Program-made: the position numbers and the translations under genes
Shown: piece by piece, positions 57,039-64,000 of the stretch
Position numbering within the stretch: position 1 is the first letter of the stretch
How the letters are laid out: each line of letters opens with the position of its first letter
The notes under the pieces: generated by a model
Database searches by the model: none
What the model was told of the DNA's origin: nothing
What the model saw: the letters and a program-made list of their open reading frames with translations, nothing else
Source of the DNA: Flavobacterium gillisiae
GTDB taxonomy: Bacteria; Bacteroidota; Bacteroidia; Flavobacteriales; Flavobacteriaceae
Assembly (NCBI RefSeq): GCF_900107635.1
Contig: NZ_FNRD01000007.1
Coordinates: 186,001 to 250,000 of the forward strand
DNA length: 64,000 nt
Direction: 5' to 3'

Positions 57039-58027
57039 TATTTATTTTTTTTAGACTTTTTTGTTTTATTTGCTTCTTTAGGAGCCAGGGTCATTAATAT
57101 TTTTTGCAAAACTAATTGTGCTGCATAGGTTCTATTGTTAGCCTGTTCAATTACAATTGAATTCTCGCTGTCAATCACTTCATCGGTAACAATCACATTA
57201 CGTCTAACCGGTAAGCAGTGCATGAACTTGGCATTGTTAGTCAGTTTCATTTTATCAGCCGTTACCGTCCAGTTAGGGTCACTGTTAGTGATTTTTCCGT
57301 AGTCACTATAACTACTCCAGTTTTTAGTATAGATAAAATCGGCATTTTCAAATGCTTTATTCTGATCGTATTCAATCTTGGAATCTTTGGTGATTTCTGG
57401 ATTTAATTCGTAGCCTTTAGGATGCGTAATTACAAAGTCAGCATCTTGCAACTGCATCATTTCCACAAAGGAAGTGGCAACAGCCTGAGGTAAAGCTTTA
57501 GGATGTGGTGCCCAAGATAAAACGACCTTTGGTCTGTGTTCAGTTTTAAACTCTTCCATAGTAATCGCATCAGCAAGGGATTGCAAAGGATGTCCTGTTG
57601 CGCCTTCCATATTAACGATAGGCACAGTGGCATATTTTAAAAATCCGGCCATTACGGTTTCGGCATTGTCTTTTTCCTTGTCTACCAATCCAGCAAAAGC
57701 TCTAATAGCGATGATATCACAATATTGAGACACTACTTCTGCAGCTTCTTTTATATGTTCAGAAGCGCCCTGATTCATGATCGCTCCATCTTCAAATTCC
57801 AGTGTCCAACCTTCATTTGTGAAATTCATCACCATAACATTCATTCCTAAATTTAGAGCCGCTTTTTGCGTGCTTAAACGGGTTCTTAAACTTGGGTTAA
57901 AAAACAACATCCCTAAAGTTTTGTTCTTCCCTAGTTTTTTATTTTTAAGCGGTTTGCTCTTAATTTTAATTGCCGACTTTACCCATTTAGAGAGTGAGTC
58001 GATATCTTTTATTGAAGTGTAATTCAT
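57038..58027 (-). CDS. argF': N-acylornithine carbamoyltransferase (predicted N-succinyl type)
   Basis: 329 residues. FFNPSLRTRLST (carbamoyl-phosphate loop, near 42-52), the acylornithine-type EGWTLEFEDG near 72-81, then HPLQSLAD, and HCLPVRR. By eye against Bacteroides SOTCase and Xanthomonas AOTCase, the specificity position (Pro90 in SOTCase, Glu92 in AOTCase) is Ser89 (GASEH). Published mutants of AOTCase at this site (to Pro, Ser, Ala or Val) prefer N-succinylornithine. ArgB overlaps by one base. A lysine-rich tail follows. Confidence 0.92.
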   Translation of the reverse strand: MNYTSIKDIDSLSKWVKSAIKIKSKPLKNKKLGKNKTLGMLFFNPSLRTRLSTQKAALNLGMNVMVMNFTNEGWTLEFEDGAIMNQGASEHIKEAAEVVSQYCDIIAIRAFAGLVDKEKDNAETVMAGFLKYATVPIVNMEGATGHPLQSLADAITMEEFKTEHRPKVVLSWAPHPKALPQAVATSFVEMMQLQDADFVITHPKGYELNPEITKDSKIEYDQNKAFENADFIYTKNWSSYSDYGKITNSDPNWTVTADKMKLTNNAKFMHCLPVRRNVIVTDEVIDSENSIVIEQANNRTYAAQLVLQKILMTLAPKEANKTKKSKKNK

Positions 58028-58029
58028 CT

Positions 58030-58791
58030 TTATGTAATTTTAGTAAAAGGTATTTTGTTTTGTAAAGCATTCAAAATGAAATTATCATTTAAACCATTGA
58101 CAACCCATGTCTCGATATTGGCTGCTTTAGCAATTGCTGCGGCTTCGATTTTAGACTGCATTCCACCTGTTCCTTGAGATGATTTAGCGTCACCAACTTC
58201 TTTGTTAAGAACTTGTAGGTCTGTAACTAAAGTAATGGTTTCAGGTATGGCATCATGGATAGACGATTTTGTGTATATTCCATTTGTGTTGGTTGCGATG
58301 ATTAATATATCAACTTTTAACAAAACTGCCGCTAATGCCGCTAATTTATCATTGTCACCAAATCGAATCTCATCGGTTGCAACGGTATCATTTTCATTAA
58401 TAATCGGAATGTAATTGTTCTCCACTAATACATTGATTGTATTGACAATATTTACTTTTGATTGGTCTTTTTCAAAGTCGGAATAGGAGAGTAGGCACTG
58501 TGAAGTTAGTAACCCTAAATCGCTGAAGTTCTCATGAAAAATCCGCATTAAATGAGGTTGCCCAATAGAAGCCAAAGCTTGTTTAACTACTATTTCTTTT
58601 CCTTTACTTTCCAGTTTTACAAACTGTTTTGCAGCAGCGATTGCACCTGAGCTTACAATAATAAACTCGTATTCTTCGTTTAGAGCAGCTATTTGCATTC
58701 CAATATCCTCAATCTTTCCTCTCGAAATATGATTGGTTTCTCTGGTTAATGTATTTGTACCTATTTTTAGTAATATTCTTTTTTTAGCCAT
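58030..58791 (-). CDS. proB: Glutamate 5-kinase ProB without PUA domain
   Basis: 253 residues, only the amino-acid-kinase domain: KIGTNTLT near the start, SSGAIAA, FGDNDKLAAL and GTGGMQSKIEAA. The E. coli-type C-terminal PUA domain is absent, as in several Bacteroidota. With proA it makes glutamate semialdehyde for proline. 2 bp before argF, so likely one message. No proC is seen in this cluster. Confidence 0.92.
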   Translation of the reverse strand: MAKKRILLKIGTNTLTRETNHISRGKIEDIGMQIAALNEEYEFIIVSSGAIAAAKQFVKLESKGKEIVVKQALASIGQPHLMRIFHENFSDLGLLTSQCLLSYSDFEKDQSKVNIVNTINVLVENNYIPIINENDTVATDEIRFGDNDKLAALAAVLLKVDILIIATNTNGIYTKSSIHDAIPETITLVTDLQVLNKEVGDAKSSQGTGGMQSKIEAAAIAKAANIETWVVNGLNDNFILNALQNKIPFTKIT

Positions 58792-58797
58792 TTTTTT

Positions 58798-58996
58798 AAC
58801 CGCAAAGGTTTTTTTATGTGTTTTCTTTTAACCGCAAAGAGTTCAAAGATTTTTCCTTTTTTATTTGTTTAACCGCAAAGGGCACAAAGTTTTTTTTCCT
58901 TTTTTATCTACAAAAACGCAAAGTTCGCAAAGTGTGTCTTATGTATTTATTTTTAAAATCTGAAATCAAAAATCGTTAATCTTCAATCAAAAATCA
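58798..58996 (-). repeat. Tandem AACCGCAAAG repeats between proB and proA
   Basis: AACCGCAAAG-type units at 58798, 58830, 58871 and (as ACGCAAAG) 58914, separated by T-rich tracts, followed by a tandem (aaatcaaaaatcgttaatc) stretch at 58955-58996. Same broad family as the CGCAAAG repeats. Confidence 0.75.
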
Positions 58997-60193
58997 TTAC
59001 CTAATCTGTCCTTCTCCGTAAATATACCATTTATTAGTAACTAGGTGTTGCAATCCTATTGGTCCTCGTTGATGTAATTTATCAGTACTGATGGCAAGTT
59101 CACCACCAAGTCCCAATTGACCACCATCAGTAAACCGAGTGGATGCATTATGATAAACGGCTGCCGTATCCACGTTTTCCATGAATTCTTGTGCAACAGC
59201 ATCGTTTTTTGTAATAATAGAAGCCGAATGTCCTCCACAATATTTGTTTATTTTTTCAATTGCTTCTTGATCAGAATTAGTAGTTCCAATGACGATCTTG
59301 TAATCTAAGAACTCTTCATACCAAATCAAATCAGATTCAATTTGTTGTACTCCAGTCGCTTTTGCAACAGAATCATCTCCTAGTACCGTAACATTAAATA
59401 GTTGTAGTTCTCTGATAATTTGCTTGGCAAAAATTTCCCAATTTGGTAAATTTGTATCAATAAGTACTTTGTCCAAAGCATTACAAACAGAGATGTTAGA
59501 TGTTTTTCCGTTGATGATAATGGCAATAGCTTTTTCAATATCCGCTTCAGCATTTACATATACAAAATTATTTCCTCTACCGCTTACAATTACTGGGCAA
59601 GTAGCGTGTTTCTTAACAAAATTGATTAGGTTTTCACCACCACGCGGAACAATTAAGTCCACTTTTTGTGTTGGATTTTCTAAGAAAGCTTGTGTTTCTG
59701 TTCGGTCATAATTCAGATATTCAACCCAAGAAGTAGCTACATCATTATCTTTTAATGCTTGATGCCAAAGACCAACAATCTTTAAATTAGATAGCAAAGA
59801 CTCTTTCCCGCCTTTCAGCAAAATCTTATTTCCTGATTTGAATGCAATTCCGCCTGCTTCAACAGTAACATCCGGTCTTGATTCATAAATAATTAAAATT
59901 GTACCAAAAGCAGCCGTTTTATTGCTAATCTTTAATCCATTATCATGTGTAAAATTGAAACGAACTTGCCCAACAGGATCTTCTTGACTGGCTAGTTGCT
60001 GTAAGGAAAGAATCATTCCGTCAATCTTCGTGTCATCAACAAGCAGACGCTTCTCCATAGCCAAATCATCACCAGAATAATTGGTAAGATCTTGCTGGTT
60101 TATGGCTTTTATAGCTGTTCTTTCTTGTTCGAGAAGCGCCGCCATTCGACTTAAAACAGCATTTCTCTTTTCGATTGGTAAAATTTGACTCAT
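58997..60193 (-). CDS. proA: Gamma-glutamyl phosphate reductase ProA
   Basis: 398 residues, aldehyde-dehydrogenase fold. ESRPDVTVEAGGIAFKSGN near 105, the catalytic Cys in NISVCNALDKVL near 240, and GPIGLQHLVTNKWYIYGEGQIR at the end. Complete. It reduces gamma-glutamyl phosphate to the semialdehyde. It starts 5 bp after argD. Confidence 0.95.
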   Translation of the reverse strand: MSQILPIEKRNAVLSRMAALLEQERTAIKAINQQDLTNYSGDDLAMEKRLLVDDTKIDGMILSLQQLASQEDPVGQVRFNFTHDNGLKISNKTAAFGTILIIYESRPDVTVEAGGIAFKSGNKILLKGGKESLLSNLKIVGLWHQALKDNDVATSWVEYLNYDRTETQAFLENPTQKVDLIVPRGGENLINFVKKHATCPVIVSGRGNNFVYVNAEADIEKAIAIIINGKTSNISVCNALDKVLIDTNLPNWEIFAKQIIRELQLFNVTVLGDDSVAKATGVQQIESDLIWYEEFLDYKIVIGTTNSDQEAIEKINKYCGGHSASIITKNDAVAQEFMENVDTAAVYHNASTRFTDGGQLGLGGELAISTDKLHQRGPIGLQHLVTNKWYIYGEGQIR

Positions 60194-60198
60194 GATTA

Positions 60199-61335
60199 TT
60201 ATTTTAGTTCGGCTAATGATTCTTTTAAAGCAACTATAAAAGTATCAATTGCAGCTGTAGTAATTGTTAAAGGAGGAAGAATTCTCAATAAGTTCTTATT
60301 ATTGGCTCCACCGGTGAAAATGTGTTTTTCAATAATCATTTTCTTTCTCAAAGCACTTACGTCAAAATCAAATTCGACTCCTAACATCAATCCTCTTCCT
60401 TTTACTTTGATGATTTCGGGAATCACTTTTATGGCTTGCATGAAATATTCCTCTACTTTTTTTGCGTTTTCCATCAAATTCTGGCTTTCGATTACCTCTA
60501 AAACGGCAATACTTGCGGCACAAGCCAAATGACTTCCTCCAAAAGTAGTTCCTAGTAAACCGTAACTCGCTTGAAAATGAGGAGCAATTAGAATTCCACC
60601 GATTGGAAAGCCGTTACCCATTCCTTTTGCCATACATATAATATCAGGTTTGATGTCATGAAATTGATGTGCAAAGAATTTCCCGCTTCTTCCAAAACCA
60701 GATTGTACTTCATCCAAAATTAAAACAACATCATTCGCCTTACATACTTTTTCTAATGCTTGAAAAAACTCGGTCGTTCCTTGGTCTAAACCACCTACAC
60801 CTTGAATAGGTTCAATTATTACACAAGCAACATCTCCTTTAACCAATTCGGCTTCCACCAAATCAATTTCGTTCAAAGGCAAAAATGTAACTATTTGTTG
60901 TGCGTTAATAGGTGCTACAATCTTTTTATTATCGGTTGTTGCTACCGCAGCAGAAGTACGCCCATGAAAAGCATTGTGAAAAGAGACTACTCTCGATTTA
61001 TTGGTATGAAAAGAAGCCATTTTTAATGCATTTTCATTGGCCTCAGCCCCAGAACTGCATAAAAACAAGCTGTAATCTGTATAACCCGAAAGTTTTCCTA
61101 GTTTATCTGCCAGCTCCACTTGCAACGGATTCTGAATTGCATTTGAGTAAAAACTCAATTTATCCAACTGCTCTTTTACTTTGGCTACATAATAGGGTTG
61201 TGTGTGACCTATAGAAATTACTCCGTGACCAGAGTACAAATCTAAATATTCTATTCCTTTATCATCTGTAATAATACAATCTAATGCTTTTACAGGAGTG
61301 ATAGGGTATAATGGGTAAACGTCAAATAAGTTCAT
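60199..61335 (-). CDS. argD: N-acylornithine aminotransferase ArgD
   Basis: 378 residues, class III PLP aminotransferase. YLDLYSGHGVISIGH, CSSGAEANENALK, LILDEVQSGFGRSG and the PLP Lys in MAKGMGNGFPIGG are all present. In this cluster it transaminates N-acyl-glutamate semialdehyde. 5 bp after it begins proA. Confidence 0.94.
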   Translation of the reverse strand: MNLFDVYPLYPITPVKALDCIITDDKGIEYLDLYSGHGVISIGHTQPYYVAKVKEQLDKLSFYSNAIQNPLQVELADKLGKLSGYTDYSLFLCSSGAEANENALKMASFHTNKSRVVSFHNAFHGRTSAAVATTDNKKIVAPINAQQIVTFLPLNEIDLVEAELVKGDVACVIIEPIQGVGGLDQGTTEFFQALEKVCKANDVVLILDEVQSGFGRSGKFFAHQFHDIKPDIICMAKGMGNGFPIGGILIAPHFQASYGLLGTTFGGSHLACAASIAVLEVIESQNLMENAKKVEEYFMQAIKVIPEIIKVKGRGLMLGVEFDFDVSALRKKMIIEKHIFTGGANNKNLLRILPPLTITTAAIDTFIVALKESLAELK

Positions 61336-61348
61336 TTAAAAAATATTT

Positions 61349-61610
61349 ATCCCCACCCCGGCCCTCCCCGAAGGGGAGGGAGACTGGATGGATATGGGTT
61401 GTCAAATTTGTTTTTCTTTAATTATATTGGTCTTTTTACACAATTTTGCCATCTCTTCTACCTCTTTAAATGCAAGGGGTTTGTATGGATGTTGATTGTG
61501 TAATTTATTACTCTTTTTTGCTCAACAAAGACATTTCAGTGATATTTTTTTTTAAAACACAATGCATTCGTCTCGTCTCCCTCCCCTTCGGGGAGGGTCG
61601 GGGTGGGGAT
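61349..61610. repeat. 36-bp inverted repeats flanking a gene-free spacer, argD-argC
   Basis: 61349-61384 and 61575-61610 are inverted copies of a GC-rich 36-mer with one difference; each arm has a CCCTCCCC-GAA-GGGGAGGG hairpin. The 190 bp between contain only a short open frame without start (61404-61515) and no gene. The right arm ends at the argC stop codon. Confidence 0.85.
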
Positions 61611-62588
61611 TTAAAATCCGCTTGGCTTCAAGTGCAATCCTGTAGATTCCTCTAATCCAAACATTAAATTCATGTTTTGGACGGCTTGTCCTGATGCGCC
61701 TTTTACTAAATTATCAATAATCGAAGTAATTAGTATCCGGTTTCCCTTTTTCATTAAACTGATGATGCACTTATTTGTTTGCACTACTTGTTTCATATTG
61801 ATATTCGTAGTGGTAATGGTTACGAAAGGTTGGTCTTTATAAAATGCTTGATATTTAGCAACTAAATCTTCTAAACTTTCTTCTACCGTAGTATAAAGCG
61901 TTGCAAAAATTCCTCTTGCAAAATCTCCTCTGTTAGGCACGAAGATCAATTCGTTTGTATATTCAGCTTGTAATTGATTCACACTTTGGTTAATCTCACC
62001 TAAATGTTGATGATCGAATGCTTTGTAATGCGACATATTATTTGATCTCCAACTGAAGTGTGTAGTTTCTGAGGGGCTAACTCCTGCGCCAGTACTTCCC
62101 GTTGTAGCATTGATATGTACATCGTTATTTAATAGTCCGTCAGCTGCAAGCGGTAGTAAAGCTAACTGGATTGCAGTAGCAAAACAACCTGGATTTGCAA
62201 TGTATTGTGCATTTTTAATATTGGACTTATTCAGTTCAGGCAAACCGTAAACAAATGATTTTCCTTCAAACTCTTTGTCTTTTGTCAATCTGAAATCATT
62301 TCCTAAATCGATGATTTTAGTATGGCTGGCAAACTGATTTTGTTCTAAAAACTGAATCGATTTTCCATGACCCAGACACAAGAAAACTACATTGACATTC
62401 GGGTTTACCGTATCAGTAAAATTCATTTCAATATCACCCATCAAATCATGGTGCGCCACTGATAAGGGTTTACCGGCATTTGTAGTACTGTAAACAAAAT
62501 CAAGTTTTGCGTTAGGGTGAAACATCAAAATTCTGATTAATTCTCCTGCCGTATATCCTGAACCTCCTATTATTCCAACATTAATCAT
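61611..62588 (-). CDS. argC: N-acetyl-gamma-glutamyl-phosphate reductase ArgC
   Basis: 325 residues. NADPH loop IIGGSGYTAGELIRIL, catalytic Cys in NPGCFATAIQLAL near 133, and the Glu/His of the active site. Complete. In an N-succinyl pathway the natural substrate would be the succinyl form. Confidence 0.94.
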   Translation of the reverse strand: MINVGIIGGSGYTAGELIRILMFHPNAKLDFVYSTTNAGKPLSVAHHDLMGDIEMNFTDTVNPNVNVVFLCLGHGKSIQFLEQNQFASHTKIIDLGNDFRLTKDKEFEGKSFVYGLPELNKSNIKNAQYIANPGCFATAIQLALLPLAADGLLNNDVHINATTGSTGAGVSPSETTHFSWRSNNMSHYKAFDHQHLGEINQSVNQLQAEYTNELIFVPNRGDFARGIFATLYTTVEESLEDLVAKYQAFYKDQPFVTITTTNINMKQVVQTNKCIISLMKKGNRILITSIIDNLVKGASGQAVQNMNLMFGLEESTGLHLKPSGF

Positions 62589-62614
62589 AATATCTATTTT
62601 TTAAAACATTTTTT

Positions 62615-62680
62615 GTTTAAACCATTAAGGAATTAAGGAAAATTAAGTTGAATGAAACTTAATTGCGTAATGGTTTAAAC
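62615..62680. repeat. 23-bp inverted repeat downstream of argG
   Basis: GTTTAAACCATTAAGGAATT... (62615-62637) pairs with its complement (62658-62680) with two differences. It lies in the argC-argG junction and is another dispersed palindrome type. Confidence 0.65.
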
Positions 62681-62720
62681 AGATTGTAAAAAGTTTCTGT
62701 GTAAAACGAAACTTCCTTAT

Positions 62721-62800
62721 TAGCCCCGATTGAAGTGAAAATCCTTTTACTTTTTTTCAAAAAGGAAAAGATTGCAACGGAAAGCGGGACGGAATTTCCT
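62721..62800 (-). repeat. REP-like element, copy 5 (reversed)
   Basis: TAGCCCCGATTGAAGTGAAAATCC ... GATTGCAACGGAAAGCGGGA ... GGAATTTCC: reversed arms of the REP-like family with a short A/T core. In the argC-argG junction. Confidence 0.7.
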
Positions 62801-62840
62801 AAAGAGCAAAATGTTTCTGCTCCTTATAAAAAGCCTTAAT

Positions 62841-64000
62841 TTACTCGTAAGTTTCATTGTTTACAGACGAAAAAATGTTTTGGGCATTTCCTAGTATCTT
62901 TATAAATCCTTTCGCATCATCAGATGTCCAAGCATTATTCATTTCGCCATATTGACCAAAACCTGTATTCATCAAATCATTATCTGATTCAATTCCGTCA
63001 AGCGTAAAGTGATATGGTTTTAATGAAACGATCACTTTCCCGTTTACTGTTTTTTGAGTGTCTTCAAGGAAAGCTTCGATGTTTCTCATCACAGGATCAA
63101 GAAATTGTCCTTCATGAAATAACATTCCGTACCAGTTTCCTAGTTGCTCTTTCCAGTATTGTTGCCATTTACCAAGAGTATGTTTCTCTAGTAAATGATG
63201 TGCTTTTATAATAATTAATGGAGCAGCAGCTTCAAAACCAACTCTTCCTTTAATTCCAATAATAGTGTCTCCCACATGTGTATCTCTACCAATAGCAAAA
63301 GCGTTTGCTAATTTTTCAAGAATGACAATATTATCGATCGGTGATTTTTTTATATTGTTGATTTCCACCAATTCCCCTTTTTCAAAGGTTAAAGTCACTT
63401 TTTCTTCTCCTTCTTTTTGTAATTGTGAAGGGTAAGCATCGCTAGGAAGCGGTTGATTTGACGTTAAAGTTTCTTTTCCTCCAACACTTGTTCCCCAAAG
63501 TCCTTTGTTGATAGAATATTGTGCTTTTTCCCAAGAATAATGCACTCCGTTTTTAGATAGATAATCTACTTCTTCTTGTCTTGATAATTTCAAGTCTCTA
63601 ATAGGAGTAATGATTTCAATTTCGGGAGCGATGGTTTGGAAAATTAAATCAAAACGAATTTGATCATTTCCTGCACCCGTACTTCCGTGAGCAATTGCAT
63701 TTGCACCAACTGATTTTGCATATTTTATCGCTTCAATAGCTTGAAAAACACGTTCAGCACTTACGGATAAAGGATAGGTATTGTTTTTCAATACATTGCC
63801 GTAAATTAAATACCTGATTGCTTTGTCGTAATATTGATCTACAATGGTTAGGTTTGCGTGTTTTGCACTTCCTAATTCATAGGCTCTTTCTTCAATTGCT
63901 TTCAATTCGGCATCATCAAAACCTCCAGTATTGATTAATACGGTGTGAACTTCATATCCTTTTTCGTTTTTTAAATACTTAAGGCAATATGAGGTATCTA
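62841..64000 (-). CDS. argG: Argininosuccinate synthase ArgG (5' end outside window)
   Basis: The frame is open from the window edge to 62841. It begins DTSYCLKYLKNEKGYEVHTV, the second part of the family P-loop SGGLDTSYCL, so only about a dozen residues are missing. An internal TTG at 63905 is not the start. GSTGAGNDQIRFDL is the other nucleotide motif. Joins citrulline and aspartate using ATP. First gene of the visible operon. Confidence 0.95.
   Translation of the reverse strand, partial: DTSYCLKYLKNEKGYEVHTVLINTGGFDDAELKAIEERAYELGSAKHANLTIVDQYYDKAIRYLIYGNVLKNNTYPLSVSAERVFQAIEAIKYAKSVGANAIAHGSTGAGNDQIRFDLIFQTIAPEIEIITPIRDLKLSRQEEVDYLSKNGVHYSWEKAQYSINKGLWGTSVGGKETLTSNQPLPSDAYPSQLQKEGEEKVTLTFEKGELVEINNIKKSPIDNIVILEKLANAFAIGRDTHVGDTIIGIKGRVGFEAAAPLIIIKAHHLLEKHTLGKWQQYWKEQLGNWYGMLFHEGQFLDPVMRNIEAFLEDTQKTVNGKVIVSLKPYHFTLDGIESDNDLMNTGFGQYGEMNNAWTSDDAKGFIKILGNAQNIFSSVNNETYE

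Noticed and set aside
61470..61655. Plus-strand frame of 61 codons between argD and argC
   Set aside because: Runs through the 36-bp repeat and into argC's antisense; composition is that of the repeat, with no domain.
63843..63905. TTG at 63905 as the start of argG
   Set aside because: The frame upstream (63906-63998) encodes the standard ArgG N-terminal segment after SGGL, so the gene continues past the window end.

Overview
The window is chromosomal DNA from a member of the Bacteroidota, most likely the genus Flavobacterium. The evidence is AT-rich DNA, promoters of the TTTG / TAnnTTTG type without Shine-Dalgarno sequences, a type IX secretion gene (porD), the short Bacteroidota-type RNA polymerase omega subunit, YtxJ, FabV/FabI, and an arginine cluster built on an N-acylornithine carbamoyltransferase. 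About 57 protein genes are supported. I see no tRNA, rRNA or CRISPR array.

Layout. 1-13.8 kb is a conserved housekeeping block: a DUF6495-type gene, ligA, a membrane protein, a 5'-nucleotidase split over two genes, DUF6913-dapA, bamD-rpoZ-coaBC-porD-recN, then two enoyl reductases, fabV and fabI. 13.9-17.9 kb holds a glycosyltransferase, coaE and a two-component system. 18.0-27.3 kb is a run of minus-strand genes: acyl-ACP thioesterase, an outer-membrane barrel, a lipoprotein, miaA, an ion channel, a DEDDh/GIY-YIG nuclease, a YggS-type PLP protein, DUF1015, hydroxybutyryl-CoA dehydrogenase and a Gfo/Idh/MocA oxidoreductase. 27.4-41.2 kb mixes pcm, an XRE-Fic protein, smpB, a VF530 protein, an M1 peptidase, the agmatine-to-putrescine pair aguA/aguB and a large PAS hybrid histidine kinase.

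41.2-47.9 kb is gene-poor and accessory in character: a DoxX pair, a Gmad2 lipoprotein, DUF1853, an NTF2-like protein, a YwqK/MORN lipoprotein and many copies of dispersed repeats. At about 46.69-47.14 kb lies an ORF-less group II intron whose catalytic domain V carries an extra palindromic hairpin in its apical loop. The same palindrome occurs in neighbouring repeats. clpB and ytxJ follow.

53.5-64.0 kb is one long minus-strand arginine/proline operon: argG (cut by the window end), argC, argD, proA, proB, the N-acylornithine carbamoyltransferase, argB, an argE-type deacylase and argH, ended by a terminator. Most of its larger junctions (five of eight) hold non-coding repeats, and one repeat appears to have become the coding sequence of the ArgB N-terminus. 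A serine at the acyl-discriminating position of the carbamoyltransferase points to N-succinyl rather than N-acetyl intermediates.

The window is mostly ordinary core genome. The unusual content is the repeat biology (nested palindromes, the intron, the exapted repeat), the side-by-side FabV/FabI, and the altered Fic motif. I did not find an obvious new multi-gene defence or biosynthetic system.
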